Part shown: piece by piece, positions 37,812-47,416 of the stretch
Layout of the letters: the number at the start of each line of letters is the position of its first letter
How positions within the stretch are numbered: position 1 is the first letter of the stretch
Assembly: GCA_965202845.1 (NCBI GenBank)
Contig: OZ241856.1
Span: 2,604,001 to 2,668,000, forward strand
Source: CBDATA01 sp965202845
GTDB lineage: Bacteria; Acidobacteriota; Vicinamibacteria; Marinacidobacterales; Marinacidobacteraceae
Direction: 5' to 3'
DNA length: 64,000 nucleotides
Made by a program: the position numbers and the translations under genes
The notes under the pieces: generated by a model
What the model was told of the DNA's origin: nothing
The model's database searches: none
The model's input: only the letters and a program-made list of their open reading frames with translations

Positions 37812-40052
37812 TCACCCGGCCGGCGGCGGCGTCCCTCCCGCCGGCAGCGTCACGACGAACTCGGCGCCCTCCCCGGGCGTCGAATGCACTTCGAGGGTTC
37901 CGCCGTGGCTGCGGATGATGTCGTGGGAGAGCGAGAGCCCGAGGCCGGTGCCCTTGTCGGTTTCCTTGGTGGTGAAGAACGGCTCGAAGATCTTCGCCAG
38001 GTGCTTCTCCGGAATCCCCGGCCCGTTGTCCCGGATCCGGACTTCCACGCTTCCGTTTTCGCGCTTGCTGCTCACGGTGAGGCGCGGCTGGTATCCCGCT
38101 TCGGTTTCCGGGGAGCGCTGCTTCTCCAGGGTGGCCTGGCAGGCGTTGGTGACGATGTTGAGGAACACCCGGCTGAGGTCCTGGGGCACCGCCTCGACCT
38201 CCCCGACGTCCTCGGCGAGATCCTTTTCGATGGTCATCTGGAAGGTGTTGTCCACCGCGCGCATTGAGTGGAAGGCGAGCGCCACGTATTCGTCCAGCAT
38301 CGAGTTGACCGCGGTGGGCCGGGTCGCGCCTCCTTCCTTGCGGGCGTGTTCGAGCATCCCGTAGACGATGGAGCTGGCGCGCTTGCCGTGGTGGTTGATC
38401 CGTTCGAGGTTTCCGGTGAGATCCGACTGGATGTCGGCGATCTCCTTCCGCGTCTCCTCCGGGATCGTCTCCAGCACGGTCTCCAGCTCCGCGTTCAGGT
38501 CCTCGAGCAGGCCGCCCGACAGATCTGCGAAGTTGTTCACGAAGTTGAGCGGGTTCTTGATTTCGTGAGCGATTCCGGCGGTGAGCTGCCCCAGCGACGC
38601 CAGTTTCTCCTGCATGACCATCTGATCCTGCGCCTTCCGCAGGTCCTGGAGCGTCTCCTCCAGCTCCCGCTTCTGGCGCTCCTCCCGGGCCAGCAGCTCC
38701 TCGACCAGGTTCAGGCGCTGCACCTCGAGGGCGTTGCGCCGGAACACCTCGAGCGCCCTCGCCATCTCGCCGACCTCGTCCTTGCCCCGAACCTTGACCT
38801 CGGTCTCCAGGTCGCCGCCGGCCATCCGCCGCATCGCCCGCGACAGGTTGTTCAGCCGCCGCACCAGGAACCGGGCGACGAACAGCCAGAGGATCAGCGC
38901 CGCGCTGGTCACCGCGAGGATGTTCAGCGCGAGCAGCAGGGTGCGCCCCAGATTCAGCGCCGCCTCCGAGGCTTCGGTGGCGTTTTGCGCGTCGATTTCG
39001 AGGCCGGTGGTGAGCAGGGCCACCACCCCCTCCAGCGACTCGGTGATCTCCTGGTTCCGGGTGAGATAGACCTGCTGGGAGCGCAGTTCGGTCAGATACC
39101 GGCGGCGCATCGCGAAAGCGCCTTCCTCCCCCTCGCCCAGCTCCAGAATCTCCCGGTAGAGCGCCCGCAGGCCGGCGAGGCCGTCGTCCGCCAGCGTCCC
39201 GAAGGAGCTCTCCGCCTCGGTGGTCGCCGCCCAGAACTGCTCCTCGATCGTCGCGATCCGCTGGGCGTCGTTCTGGACCACCACGTCCGAGATCAGCCGG
39301 AGCGCGATGGCGCCGCGCGACTCCAGGTTGCTCAGCGCCTGGAGCCGGAGCAACTCGTCCTCCGAACCCCGGATTGCGATGGGGACCGGGGTGTCGCCCA
39401 GATCCCGGAGGCCGGTCGCCATGTAGAAGAGCTGGTCGTCCAGCGGCGGACGGACCTCCTGGGTCCACTGGCGCCCGAGTTCCGCCGCCCGATCCTGGAT
39501 GCCGAAGAGCGACTGCTGGAGCGCGACGCTCTCGTTCACCGAAATGTTGATGTTGCGCAGGTTGTCGGCCAGGTCCTCCACGAACGAAAACAGGCCGCTG
39601 CTGCGTTCGTTCTCCGGCAGCTGGGCGGCGAGCTCGATCATCCGCGCCGCCGACTCCATGAGATCGATCTCGGTCAGCGTGTCGCCCTGGGTCAGCGCCT
39701 CGGTGCGTCCCCGCACATTGACCGTCTGCGCCTCCACCACCAGGCGGGGGGCGGCGCCGGCCAGCGTCGTCGCCTCCTGCGCGACATGCACCGCAGTGGT
39801 CAGCGCGGGCACGTGCTCCTCGTTGATCTCCCGCTGCAGCGATCCGACCTGGAAGAACCCCAGCCAGGCGACCAGGCTGGCGGCCAGGGTGATGAACACC
39901 GCCGAGCCGAGCCCCAGCGAAATCTGGAACCCGACCTGCCGCGGAATCGGGAGGCGATGCTCCCCGTCTTCGGTCGGTTCCTCCTCCTCTTCCAGCTCTT
40001 CGTCTTCGAAGACGTCCTCTTCCTCCAGCGGTTCGGATTCCTTTTCCGTCAT
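37812..40052 (-). CDS. Membrane sensor histidine kinase with HAMP domain
   Basis: 746 residues. A very acidic cytoplasmic N-tail, TM1 (SAVFITLAASLVAWLGFF) and about 300 helical periplasmic residues resembling the TorS/4HB sensor type. TM2 (LNILAVTSAALILWLFVARF), HAMP and a coiled coil follow, then the HisKA-type H-box LTAGIAHEIKNPLNFVNNF and HATPase NIVTNACQA, RIRDNGPGIPEKHL, GTGLGLSLSHDII. It lies 1 nt after the periplasmic binding protein gene and forms a three-gene unit with it and the response regulator. Ligand sensing is likely through the binding protein. Confidence 0.93.
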   Translation of the reverse strand: MTEKESEPLEEEDVFEDEELEEEEEPTEDGEHRLPIPRQVGFQISLGLGSAVFITLAASLVAWLGFFQVGSLQREINEEHVPALTTAVHVAQEATTLAGAAPRLVVEAQTVNVRGRTEALTQGDTLTEIDLMESAARMIELAAQLPENERSSGLFSFVEDLADNLRNINISVNESVALQQSLFGIQDRAAELGRQWTQEVRPPLDDQLFYMATGLRDLGDTPVPIAIRGSEDELLRLQALSNLESRGAIALRLISDVVVQNDAQRIATIEEQFWAATTEAESSFGTLADDGLAGLRALYREILELGEGEEGAFAMRRRYLTELRSQQVYLTRNQEITESLEGVVALLTTGLEIDAQNATEASEAALNLGRTLLLALNILAVTSAALILWLFVARFLVRRLNNLSRAMRRMAGGDLETEVKVRGKDEVGEMARALEVFRRNALEVQRLNLVEELLAREERQKRELEETLQDLRKAQDQMVMQEKLASLGQLTAGIAHEIKNPLNFVNNFADLSGGLLEDLNAELETVLETIPEETRKEIADIQSDLTGNLERINHHGKRASSIVYGMLEHARKEGGATRPTAVNSMLDEYVALAFHSMRAVDNTFQMTIEKDLAEDVGEVEAVPQDLSRVFLNIVTNACQATLEKQRSPETEAGYQPRLTVSSKRENGSVEVRIRDNGPGIPEKHLAKIFEPFFTTKETDKGTGLGLSLSHDIIRSHGGTLEVHSTPGEGAEFVVTLPAGGTPPPAG

Positions 40053-40053
40053 G

Positions 40054-41211
40054 TCAGCGAAGCCGGGTCAGGGCGGCCAGCTCCCCGTTGGCTTCGATCC
40101 GGGTCAGGAACACCCGGTTGGACCCCTGGTTGTCCTCCGGCCCGTACCGGAGATCGAACCCGCCGACGCGGAAGCGGCCGACCTCGGCCACCTTCGCGAG
40201 GAAGCCAGCCGGAGTGGGAGCGTCGCCGCAGGCCTCCAGCACCTGCGCGGTCAGCCGTCCGGCGATGTAGCCCTCGAGGGAAACCAGATCGGCGACCGCG
40301 TTCGCATCCACCCGCCGGAGCGCCGCCCGGTACTGTTGCGTCACCGGGAACTCGGCGTCGGAGGGAAACGGAACGACCTGGGTGATCAGGATGCCCCGGC
40401 CTTCGGACCCCAGCTGCTCGGCCAGCGCGGCGCTCCCCACGAACGAGATCGTCAGGAAGGTCGGGTCGAACCCGATGCGCCGGGACCACCGCACGAAAGC
40501 CCCCACCGGGCTGTAGGCGCCCACCATGATGACCGCGTCCGGACGGGCGCGGCGCAGGGTCACCACCGCGGTCTTGACCGCCGTCGAATTCCGCGGGAAG
40601 GGCGCCTTGGCGACCAGGTCGAGCCGGTTGCGAACCAGCGCCCGTTCGACCCCGGTGAGCCCCGCCCGTCCGAAGGAATCGTCCTGGTAGAGGACGGCGA
40701 AGCGGGAGTGGCCGAGATCCCCGATGAGCCGGTCGACCGCTTCCGCGGTCTCCTGGTAGTAGGAGGCGCGGAGGTTCACGGTGGTGCTGGCGAGCTCCGG
40801 ATTCCGGAGGAACTCGGCGCCGGTGAACGGCGCGATGTACGGCACCCCGGCTTCGGAGGCGACCGGTTCGGCGGCGAGCGAGGTGGGCGTTCCCACCGGC
40901 CCGATCAGCCCGAAGACGCCTTCCTCCTGGATGAGCTGGCGGGTGTTTTCGAGCGCGCGTTCGGGCTGGTAGCCGTCATCCAGCGAAACCAGCTCGAGCC
41001 GCCGTCCCCGGACCCCGCCGTTGCGGTTGGCCTCCTCGAAGGCGGCCCGGATGCCGAGCCGCATCCCCTGTCCCAGGGCGGACGCCGGCCCGCTCAGCGC
41101 CGCCGACTGGCCGAAGAGAATCCGCTCGGCGTCCACCCCGGACGCCGCTTCCTGTCCCGCCGCCGCTCCCAGGGGGAGGATCGCGGCCAGCGCGATCGCG
41201 GCGCGCGTCAT
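40054..41211 (-). CDS. Periplasmic Leu/Ile/Val-type substrate-binding protein
   Basis: 385 residues. Signal peptide TRAAIALAAILPLGAAAGQ, then the Peripla_BP_6 fold: ILFGQSAALSGPASALGQGM, GVFGLIGPVGTPTSLA, FAVLYQDDSFGRAGLTGV and DAVIMVGAYSPVGAFVRW. LivK-like proteins usually feed an ABC transporter. Here no permease or ATPase gene is near, and the gene overlaps the response-regulator gene (ATGA) and abuts the kinase gene, so it more likely serves as the ligand sensor of the kinase (like TorT with TorS). Ligand unknown. Confidence 0.9.
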   Translation of the reverse strand: MTRAAIALAAILPLGAAAGQEAASGVDAERILFGQSAALSGPASALGQGMRLGIRAAFEEANRNGGVRGRRLELVSLDDGYQPERALENTRQLIQEEGVFGLIGPVGTPTSLAAEPVASEAGVPYIAPFTGAEFLRNPELASTTVNLRASYYQETAEAVDRLIGDLGHSRFAVLYQDDSFGRAGLTGVERALVRNRLDLVAKAPFPRNSTAVKTAVVTLRRARPDAVIMVGAYSPVGAFVRWSRRIGFDPTFLTISFVGSAALAEQLGSEGRGILITQVVPFPSDAEFPVTQQYRAALRRVDANAVADLVSLEGYIAGRLTAQVLEACGDAPTPAGFLAKVAEVGRFRVGGFDLRYGPEDNQGSNRVFLTRIEANGELAALTRLR

Positions 41212-42368
41212 GCGCGTCCCCGCCAGGAAAGCGTCAGGCAGGTGATGTCGTCCGACTGGTGCTCGCCGCCGGTGAATTCCCGCACCGCTTGCACCACCGC
41301 GTCGTTCACTTCCGTGGGATTCGTGGTTTCGATTCCGGCGAGCGTCTCGCGCAGCCGCTCGTCTTCGAACAGCGAATCGTCGGGCCGCTCGGCTTCGGGG
41401 ACGCCGTCGGTGTAGAGGAACAAGCGGTCGCCCGCCTGGAGCTGCGCCCGATCCTGGGAATACGACAGCCCGGACATGACGCCCAGCGCGACCCCGGCGG
41501 TCGTCGGCAGCAGGCGCGGCGCCTCGTTCGCCCGCATCAGGTAGGGCGGGCAGTGCCCGGCGTTCGCGTAGGTGAACACGCCGTCCTGGTCCACCACTCC
41601 ATAGAGCAGGGTGACGAACATCTGGGACTCGTTGTCTTCGCAGAGGACGTTGTTCACCTGCTCCAGCACCGCGGCGGGGTCCAGCCCCCCGGCGGCGTGC
41701 CCCTTCAGCAGGGTCCGGCTCACCATCATGAACAAGGCGGCGGGGACGCCCTTGCCGGAAACGTCCGCGATCACCACCCCCACCTGCCGTTCGGGAAGCA
41801 GGAAGACGTCGTAGAAGTCGCCGCCCACATCCTGCGCCGGGGTCATCACCGCATGGGTCAGGCAGGCTTCGGTTTCCGGGAACTCCTGCGGCAGGATGGA
41901 CGCCTGCATCTTGCGGGCGACCCGGAGCTCCTCATGCAGGGCGACCAGCCGGTTCCGCTGGGTCAGCGCGTCGCGCAGCATGGCGACGTGGCGCAGGCTC
42001 TTTTCCAGGGTGATCTCCAGATCCTGGAAGTCGATCGGCTTGGTGATGAAGTCGAACGCTCCGCGGTTCATCGCGGTGCGGATGTTCCGCATGTCGCCGT
42101 AGGCGGAGACAACGACCGCCCGGACCCGGGGGCGCACCTGCTTCAGTTCGTCCAGAAGCGTGAGTCCGTCCATCCGCGGCATGTTGATGTCCGTCATGAT
42201 GAGATCGATTTCTTCGTGCTTCTGGAGCGCGTCGAGCGCCTGGACGCCGTCCTGGGCGAACACGAACTGCATGCGCCCCTTGCGGATGTCCCGGCGGAAA
42301 CGCTGCCGAACGAGGAATTCGAGATCCGGCTCGTCGTCCACGACCAGGATGGTGGGAGTTTCAACCAT
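41208..42368 (-). CDS. Response regulator with PP2C/SpoIIE phosphatase output
   Basis: 386 residues. N-terminal receiver domain: VVDDEPDLEFLVR, phospho-acceptor Asp in DLIMTDINMPRMDGL, and Lys in FITKPIDF. A short coiled coil leads to a SpoIIE-type Ser/Thr phosphatase: PAQDVGGDFYDVFLL, VIADVSGKGVPAALFM, FTYANAGHCPPYLM and LYTDGVPEAER, with metal-binding Asp residues. It would be phosphorylated by the kinase two genes on and then dephosphorylate a partner such as an anti-sigma antagonist. First gene of the signalling operon. Confidence 0.93.
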   Translation of the reverse strand: MVETPTILVVDDEPDLEFLVRQRFRRDIRKGRMQFVFAQDGVQALDALQKHEEIDLIMTDINMPRMDGLTLLDELKQVRPRVRAVVVSAYGDMRNIRTAMNRGAFDFITKPIDFQDLEITLEKSLRHVAMLRDALTQRNRLVALHEELRVARKMQASILPQEFPETEACLTHAVMTPAQDVGGDFYDVFLLPERQVGVVIADVSGKGVPAALFMMVSRTLLKGHAAGGLDPAAVLEQVNNVLCEDNESQMFVTLLYGVVDQDGVFTYANAGHCPPYLMRANEAPRLLPTTAGVALGVMSGLSYSQDRAQLQAGDRLFLYTDGVPEAERPDDSLFEDERLRETLAGIETTNPTEVNDAVVQAVREFTGGEHQSDDITCLTLSWRGRA

Positions 42369-42405
42369 GAGAGGCCGCCATTATCGCAGTTGCGGCCGCG
42401 CCGCG

Positions 42406-44160
42406 TCAGGCGCCGAAGCCGGGCGGGCGACGCCGGTGGAAATCGGTCGCCTGCTGGAAGGCGTGGGCGAGCGTGAGGATTTCGGCGTCGCCGTACAGCC
42501 GCCCGGTCAGCCGCAGGCTGGTCGGCGTCCCCTGGTGGAAGCCGTTCGGCAGCGCGATCTCCGGATGCCCGGTGAGGTTGGTGAGTCCGAGCCGGGAGCC
42601 GATCATCACGTCGAAGTCGCCCAGCGCCTCGTCGAACCGCTGCATGATCTGCGTGCGCCGCCGCATCGCCTGGATGTACTCCACCGCCGGCACGAAGCGG
42701 TGCTGACGGAAGCTGTCCGGCCAGCTGCTCTCCTCGGGAGGCTCCTTCATCGTCAGGTCCGCGCCGCTGCGGGTGAGCATGTCGTGGGCGGCGGCCGATT
42801 CGGTGACCAGGATGAAGCCGAGATGTTCGGCGTCAAGATCGGAAAGGTCGAGCGGGGTGATCGCAACCCCGAGGCCGCGCAGGACCTCGAGCGCCGCCCG
42901 GTTGTGGGCCTGCCCCGCCCGCTGCCGTTCGGTCCGCTCCGGCGCATCCGGGTCGTCCTCGATCTCGTCCTCCAGCTGCTCCCGGTCGTAGGCGACCCGC
43001 AGCGCGGCGGGGTCGGCCGCAGCGTCCCAGCGGAAATCGGGGTCGCGCACCGCCCGGTCCAGCCCGTCGGCGCCCCGGATCGCCTCGAACACCAGGGCGC
43101 AGTCCTCGGCGCTGCGGCACATCGGGCCGATCTTGTCCATGGTCCAGGAGAGCGTCATCGCGCCGGCGCGGCTGACCCGTCCGAACGTCGGGCGGAGTCC
43201 GGTCACGCCGTTGCGCGTCGCCGGCGAGATGATGGAGCCGCGGGTCTCGGTGCCGATGGCGAAGCCGACCAGCCCGGCGGCGACCGCCGAACCGGAGCCG
43301 GCGGAGGAGCCGCTGGATCCCTGTTCGAGGTTCCAGGGGTTGCGGGTGCGTCCGCCGAACCAGCGGTCGCCCTGCGCCAGCGCTCCCATCGAGAGCTTCG
43401 CCGCCAGCACCGCGCCGGCCTCGGTGAGCTTCCGGTAGACGGTCGCGTCCTCGTCGATCTCCCGGTCCCGGTACGGCGAGGCGCCCCAGGTGGTCCTGGT
43501 TCCCCGAACCGAAAGCAAATCCTTGGCGCCCCAGGGGATTCCGTGCAGCGGTCCGCGCCAGCCGCCGGCGGCGATCTCCCGGTCGGCCTGCGCCGCCTGG
43601 CGGAGGGCGAGGTCCTCGGTCAGGCTGACCACGCAGTGCAGTTCGGCGTCGAAGCGCCGGAGCCGCTCCAGATAGATGCGGGTCAGTTCGGTGGAGGTGA
43701 TTTCGCGCGTCTCGAGCAGCCGCGCCAAGTGGGTCACCGGCAGGAAGGCCACGTCCTCGTCGGTCGCCGGTCGGGGATCGTCGGGCCGCGACGGATGCAT
43801 GCCCCTTCCGGTCGCCTCCGGCATCGCCTTCCCCGGCGGCAGCGGATCGAAGAGGAACGAGGGCGGGACGTGGTTGGGGATTTCCGGTTCCCGGTTCGCC
43901 CGGTAGGCGTCCATGAAGTTGGTGTCCCGGTTCAGCCGTTCCCGCACCGGCGCCAGCTCCTCGTCGCTGAGCGAGAGCCCGGCGAGCGCCTGCGCCTTGC
44001 GGAGCATGTTGAGGGTCACCTCCGAGGCGTCGCCGGCGCACGCGGTGAGCGTTCCGGGAAGCAGGGTTCCGCCGAGTCCCGCCGCCGAAAGGCCGGCGAG
44101 GAAGCGGCGGCGGTTCGAGGCGAGCCGCGGATGGTCGGGATCGGGGGACGAATCGGTCAT
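42406..44160 (-). CDS. Amidase signature-family hydrolase, Tat-exported
   Basis: 584 residues. A twin-arginine signal (NRRRFLAGLSAAGLGG) with a lipobox-like LTACAG behind it. The amidase core has the catalytic Lys in GPLHGIPWGAKDLL, the cis-Ser/Ser loop QGSSGSSAGSGSAVAAG and GTETRGSIISPATRNG. It resembles Asp-tRNA/Glu-tRNA amidotransferase A-like amidases that act on peptides or amides in the periplasm; the substrate is unknown. ATG 44160 is chosen; ATG 44172 adds MRPP. It is divergent from the dehydrogenase gene. Confidence 0.9.
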   Translation of the reverse strand: MTDSSPDPDHPRLASNRRRFLAGLSAAGLGGTLLPGTLTACAGDASEVTLNMLRKAQALAGLSLSDEELAPVRERLNRDTNFMDAYRANREPEIPNHVPPSFLFDPLPPGKAMPEATGRGMHPSRPDDPRPATDEDVAFLPVTHLARLLETREITSTELTRIYLERLRRFDAELHCVVSLTEDLALRQAAQADREIAAGGWRGPLHGIPWGAKDLLSVRGTRTTWGASPYRDREIDEDATVYRKLTEAGAVLAAKLSMGALAQGDRWFGGRTRNPWNLEQGSSGSSAGSGSAVAAGLVGFAIGTETRGSIISPATRNGVTGLRPTFGRVSRAGAMTLSWTMDKIGPMCRSAEDCALVFEAIRGADGLDRAVRDPDFRWDAAADPAALRVAYDREQLEDEIEDDPDAPERTERQRAGQAHNRAALEVLRGLGVAITPLDLSDLDAEHLGFILVTESAAAHDMLTRSGADLTMKEPPEESSWPDSFRQHRFVPAVEYIQAMRRRTQIMQRFDEALGDFDVMIGSRLGLTNLTGHPEIALPNGFHQGTPTSLRLTGRLYGDAEILTLAHAFQQATDFHRRRPPGFGA

Positions 44161-44203
44161 GGGAGGACGCATTGTGCCCTATGCTCCCCGCCAATTACCG
44201 GCA

Positions 44204-45196
44204 ATGGCGAAACTCAGGGTGCACCTGGCGAGCGACGCGGCCGAACCGGGGTACTACTCTCTGGACCGGGCCCGCTTCGAAGCGGCGGGGAGGGAGTTCC
44301 CGGACACCTTCCGCCGCCTGGCGCCCAGCTATTCCGCCGGAGACGAGGAGGAGTTTGTCCGCGGCGTCGCCGACGCCGAGGTGCTGATCGGCTGGAAGTT
44401 CCCGCGCGCCGATCTGGCGAACCGGGCGCCGCATCTCAAATGGATCCAGCTCATCGGCGCCGGAGTGGATCATCTCCAGCCGTTCGACTGGTTGCCGCCC
44501 GGCGCGCAGCTGACGAACGCCAGCGGGGTGCACACCGAAAAGTCCTTCGAGTACACCCTGATGGCGCTGGTGGCGCTCTTCACCCGGCTGCCGCGGCTGC
44601 TGGAGCAGCAGCGCCAGCGGAAGTGGTCGAAGATCCAGACCGGAACCCTGCCCGGGCGCACCGCGCTGGTGATCGGAATGGGCGCGGTGGGAACCGGCGC
44701 CGCCCGGGCGGCGGAGGCGCTCGGCATGCGGGTCCTGGGAGTGCGCCGTTCGCGCCGCCCCCACCGCTACGCCGACCGGGTGGTTCCCTTCACCGAGCTT
44801 CCGTCGGCGTTGCCGCACGCCGACTTCGTGGTTCTGGCGGCGCCGCTCACCGCCGAAACCCGCGAGCTCCTGGGGGCCGCGGAGATCGCGCGGCTGCCCC
44901 GCGGCGCCGGAATCGTGAATCTGGGCCGGGGCCGCCTCATCGCGCAACCGGCGCTGACGGCGGCGCTCCGGAGCGGCCAGCTGGGGGGCGCCTTCCTCGA
45001 TGTGGCCTGGCCGGAACCGCATCCGCCGGACGGCCCGCTGTGGGATGCGCCGAATCTGATCCTCACTCCGCACGTGGGCGCCGACGACATTGAGAACTAC
45101 GTCCCGCTGGTGTTCCGGATCGCGCTCGAGAACCTGACCCGGCATCTCGCCGGAAAGCGGCTCCGCAACCGGGTGCGATTTGATTTGGGATATTGA
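44204..45196 (+). CDS. D-2-hydroxyacid dehydrogenase family, NAD(P)-dependent
   Basis: 330 residues. Substrate domain WIQLIGAGVDHLQPF and LTNASGVHTEKSFEYTL, Rossmann part TALVIGMGAVGTGAARAAE, FVVLAAPLTAETRELLGA, IVNLGRGRLIAQPAL, and the C-terminal catalytic His in LILTPHVGADD. A -10-like TATGCT lies at about 44180-44185, 18 nt before the ATG. Likely interconverts a 2-keto acid and a D-2-hydroxyacid; the specific substrate is not clear. Confidence 0.88.
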   Translation: MAKLRVHLASDAAEPGYYSLDRARFEAAGREFPDTFRRLAPSYSAGDEEEFVRGVADAEVLIGWKFPRADLANRAPHLKWIQLIGAGVDHLQPFDWLPPGAQLTNASGVHTEKSFEYTLMALVALFTRLPRLLEQQRQRKWSKIQTGTLPGRTALVIGMGAVGTGAARAAEALGMRVLGVRRSRRPHRYADRVVPFTELPSALPHADFVVLAAPLTAETRELLGAAEIARLPRGAGIVNLGRGRLIAQPALTAALRSGQLGGAFLDVAWPEPHPPDGPLWDAPNLILTPHVGADDIENYVPLVFRIALENLTRHLAGKRLRNRVRFDLGY

Positions 45197-45293
45197 ACCG
45201 CGTTAGGGTGCACGAGCGTCCGGGAGAGCCCCCGCGCCCTGCTTGGCGCACTGATATTTTTTCTTTTCCGTTTCTTGTACGGAGGTAGCTGCG

Positions 45294-47296
45294 ATGAAGT
45301 CCTTTACCCCCCCCCCCGAATTCTTTATGGGTGGCTGATTCCGGCGCTCGTCTGCGCCTTGGCGCTCGCCGGGTGCGGCGACGACGAAGATCCGGCCCCC
45401 GCCCCGGCGCCTGCTCCCGCGCCAGCCCCGGCCCCCGCGCCCGAGCCGGCCCCCGAACCCGCACCCGCCCCGGAACCGACTCCCGAGCCGGAGCCGGAAC
45501 CCGAACCGGAGCCGTTCGTCATTTCCATGACGCCCCCGATGGCGGACATGGACAAGGACTGCATGGGCTACGCCCTGTGCCCGGACGCCATGACCGACGA
45601 GAAGAAGGCGATGGCCTCGGTGAACGGGAAGATGGTGGTGAAGAGTTCGCACGACGCGATCCTCGTCCCGATGTGGATGGACCCGGTTCCGAACGGGGTC
45701 GGGGTCACCGGCGGCATGGACAACATGCCGTTCCAGAACGTCGACTGGAAGGCGATGCAGTCGGAGGTGGTCGGGATGGGCGTGACCTTCAAGGCGACGA
45801 GGGTGAGCGTGGGCGCCGCCGCTCAGGACACGGTTCCGGAGAGCGAGGTGATGCACATCACCTGCGGCCCGTTCGCCTGCTCGGAGGCGTCCATGACGAA
45901 GCCAGCGGCGCCGGAGATCACGCTCGCCAATTCGGCGGTCTGCGCCGCCTGGGATCCGGACCTGGAGCTCGAGGTCGGAAGGATCGACAACGATTTCTAC
46001 GGGGTCCGATCCAGTGGGAATCCCTTCGATCCGGCGCTTCATGAGGACGACGACGGGGTGGATATCGGCTGGGTGTCGAGTTCGCATGTGGCGATGACGG
46101 TGAAGCACAAGTTCGCCGACGTCGAGTTCGGAAAGACCTACAGCGTTTCGGGACCGGACGCGCCCAAGGGTTCGAACAAGGCGCTTCCGATGGACCTCAA
46201 GGACAACGCCAATTGGGGCGCTGGCGTCCGAGTCATGAAGGTGCCGGATGGGGGCGGCGCGGCCAAGAAGCAAGCCAAGCTGGCCGATCTCTGCGAAGGG
46301 ACGGGCTACTCGGCGGCGGCGGGAGGCGTCCACAAGCCTGCCGGTTGCTTCCGGATCGCCATGGGAGACACGCAGCCGGGCTCGACAAGCGGTCCGGCTC
46401 GGTTTTCCCTGGCGAACTACCTGTATGGCTACAGCGTCGAGGTTTCCGCCAAGGATTCGTCGGTCTCCTGGGGCAAGGTGAAGTGGAAGGAGGACCCGTT
46501 CAAGGATCTGAAGTGCGCGCCGATGACCTTCGTGGCGGCCGACCAGGTGGATGTCTGCAAGTTGCTCGAAGCGGAGGTGGACCAGGCGCTCGCCAAGGGA
46601 TGGGGCGACGTCATGCTGAAGACGGAGGGAACCGGCACGACCACCAGCGCGAGCGGCACGACGAACGGCGGCGTCAAGCTGCGCAACTGGGAGGTCAAGG
46701 CGAAGAGCGCGGCGCCCGGGCGTTTCAAGCGGCTCTGGTTCGATGACAACCTGAACGGCCAGGTCCTGAGGACGGAAGCCGCGGGTCCCCATTACCCGGG
46801 CACAACGGCGACAGCCATCTCCGATTTCTACAACTTCACGGGCGACAACATGAAGGGCGCCACGCAAACTGCGATTCGCAAGGGAAAGCGCGACTTCATC
46901 TGGATGACCCTGATGGACGGAGACGGCGATCCGACGATGGGGGACTTCGGAAAGGTGGACCTCTACGGGAAGGACAGCACGCCCGCGACGTCCGCCAACG
47001 ACAAGAAGCTGCCGGACGGCAAGGCCGACAACTACCCGTCGCCGGATGACGCCGAGATGTGTTCGAACGCCGACAACGACGCGGACGACGAGATCTGCGA
47101 CGCGAAGTGGGAGATGGACTACGAGGTGAAGTTCGGGATCGGCACCTTCTCGGGTTGCGAGGCGACCCGCACGGTGACCATCAGCTGCGAGTGGGACGCG
47201 CAGGGTCTGATGAAGCCCAATCCCCCGGACACCATCAACGGCAACCTCGCGGCTTCCGGCAACGTCGCCAACTTCGCCAAGTGCACGGCGAAGTAG
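45294..47296 (+). CDS. Phase-variable stalked lipoprotein, copy A1 (out of frame as sequenced)
   Basis: ATG 45294 follows GGAGGT at 7 nt. It reads MKSFTPPP through an 11-C run, then meets TGA at 45336. With 12 C (or 9) it continues as RILYGWLIPALVCALALAGC, a full lipoprotein signal, giving 667 residues. After the Cys come DDED and a PAPAP.../EPEPEP stalk. The ectodomain starts SMTPPMADMDKDCMGYALC, shared with all copies, and has many Cys, a Ca-loop-like MDGDGDPTMGDFGKVD and a C-terminal TISCEWDAQG. No known family recognised. Two frames together span the gene, so it is OFF in this sequence. The TTG at 45275 in the downstream frame is an unlikely start because it overlaps the ribosome site. 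Confidence 0.8.
45307..45317 (+). repeat. Poly-C tract (11 C) in lipoprotein A1
   Basis: Eleven C starting at codon 5 of the gene. In-frame needs 3n, so 12 or 9 would be ON. Position in the signal peptide matches the other three copies. Confidence 0.9.
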
Positions 47297-47315
47297 GCGC
47301 CTGATTCGTTTCGGA

Positions 47316-47343
47316 GACCCCGGGGCCGACCCGCCCCGGGGTC
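47316..47343 (+). terminator. Intrinsic terminator after lipoprotein A1
   Basis: Inverted repeat GACCCCGGGGC / GCCCCGGGGTC with a 6-nt loop, 20 nt after the stop, followed by TTGTGG. The same stem follows all four copies. Confidence 0.8.
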
Positions 47344-47416
47344 TTGTGGTATGGTGCGCGGACGTCCGGGGACGTCCCGTCCCTGTCCTTTTTCGCCTTT
47401 CTGCGAGGTCCTTGAT

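Noticed and set aside
45275..45317. TTG 45275 as start of lipoprotein A1 in the current frame
   Set aside because: It would begin before and overlap the GGAGGT site and give a non-signal N-terminus; the ATG with a one-C difference matches the other copies.
45203..46867. Long minus-strand frames opposite each of the four lipoproteins
   Set aside because: They recur because the four genes are paralogous; products are His/Arg-rich and have no start signals.
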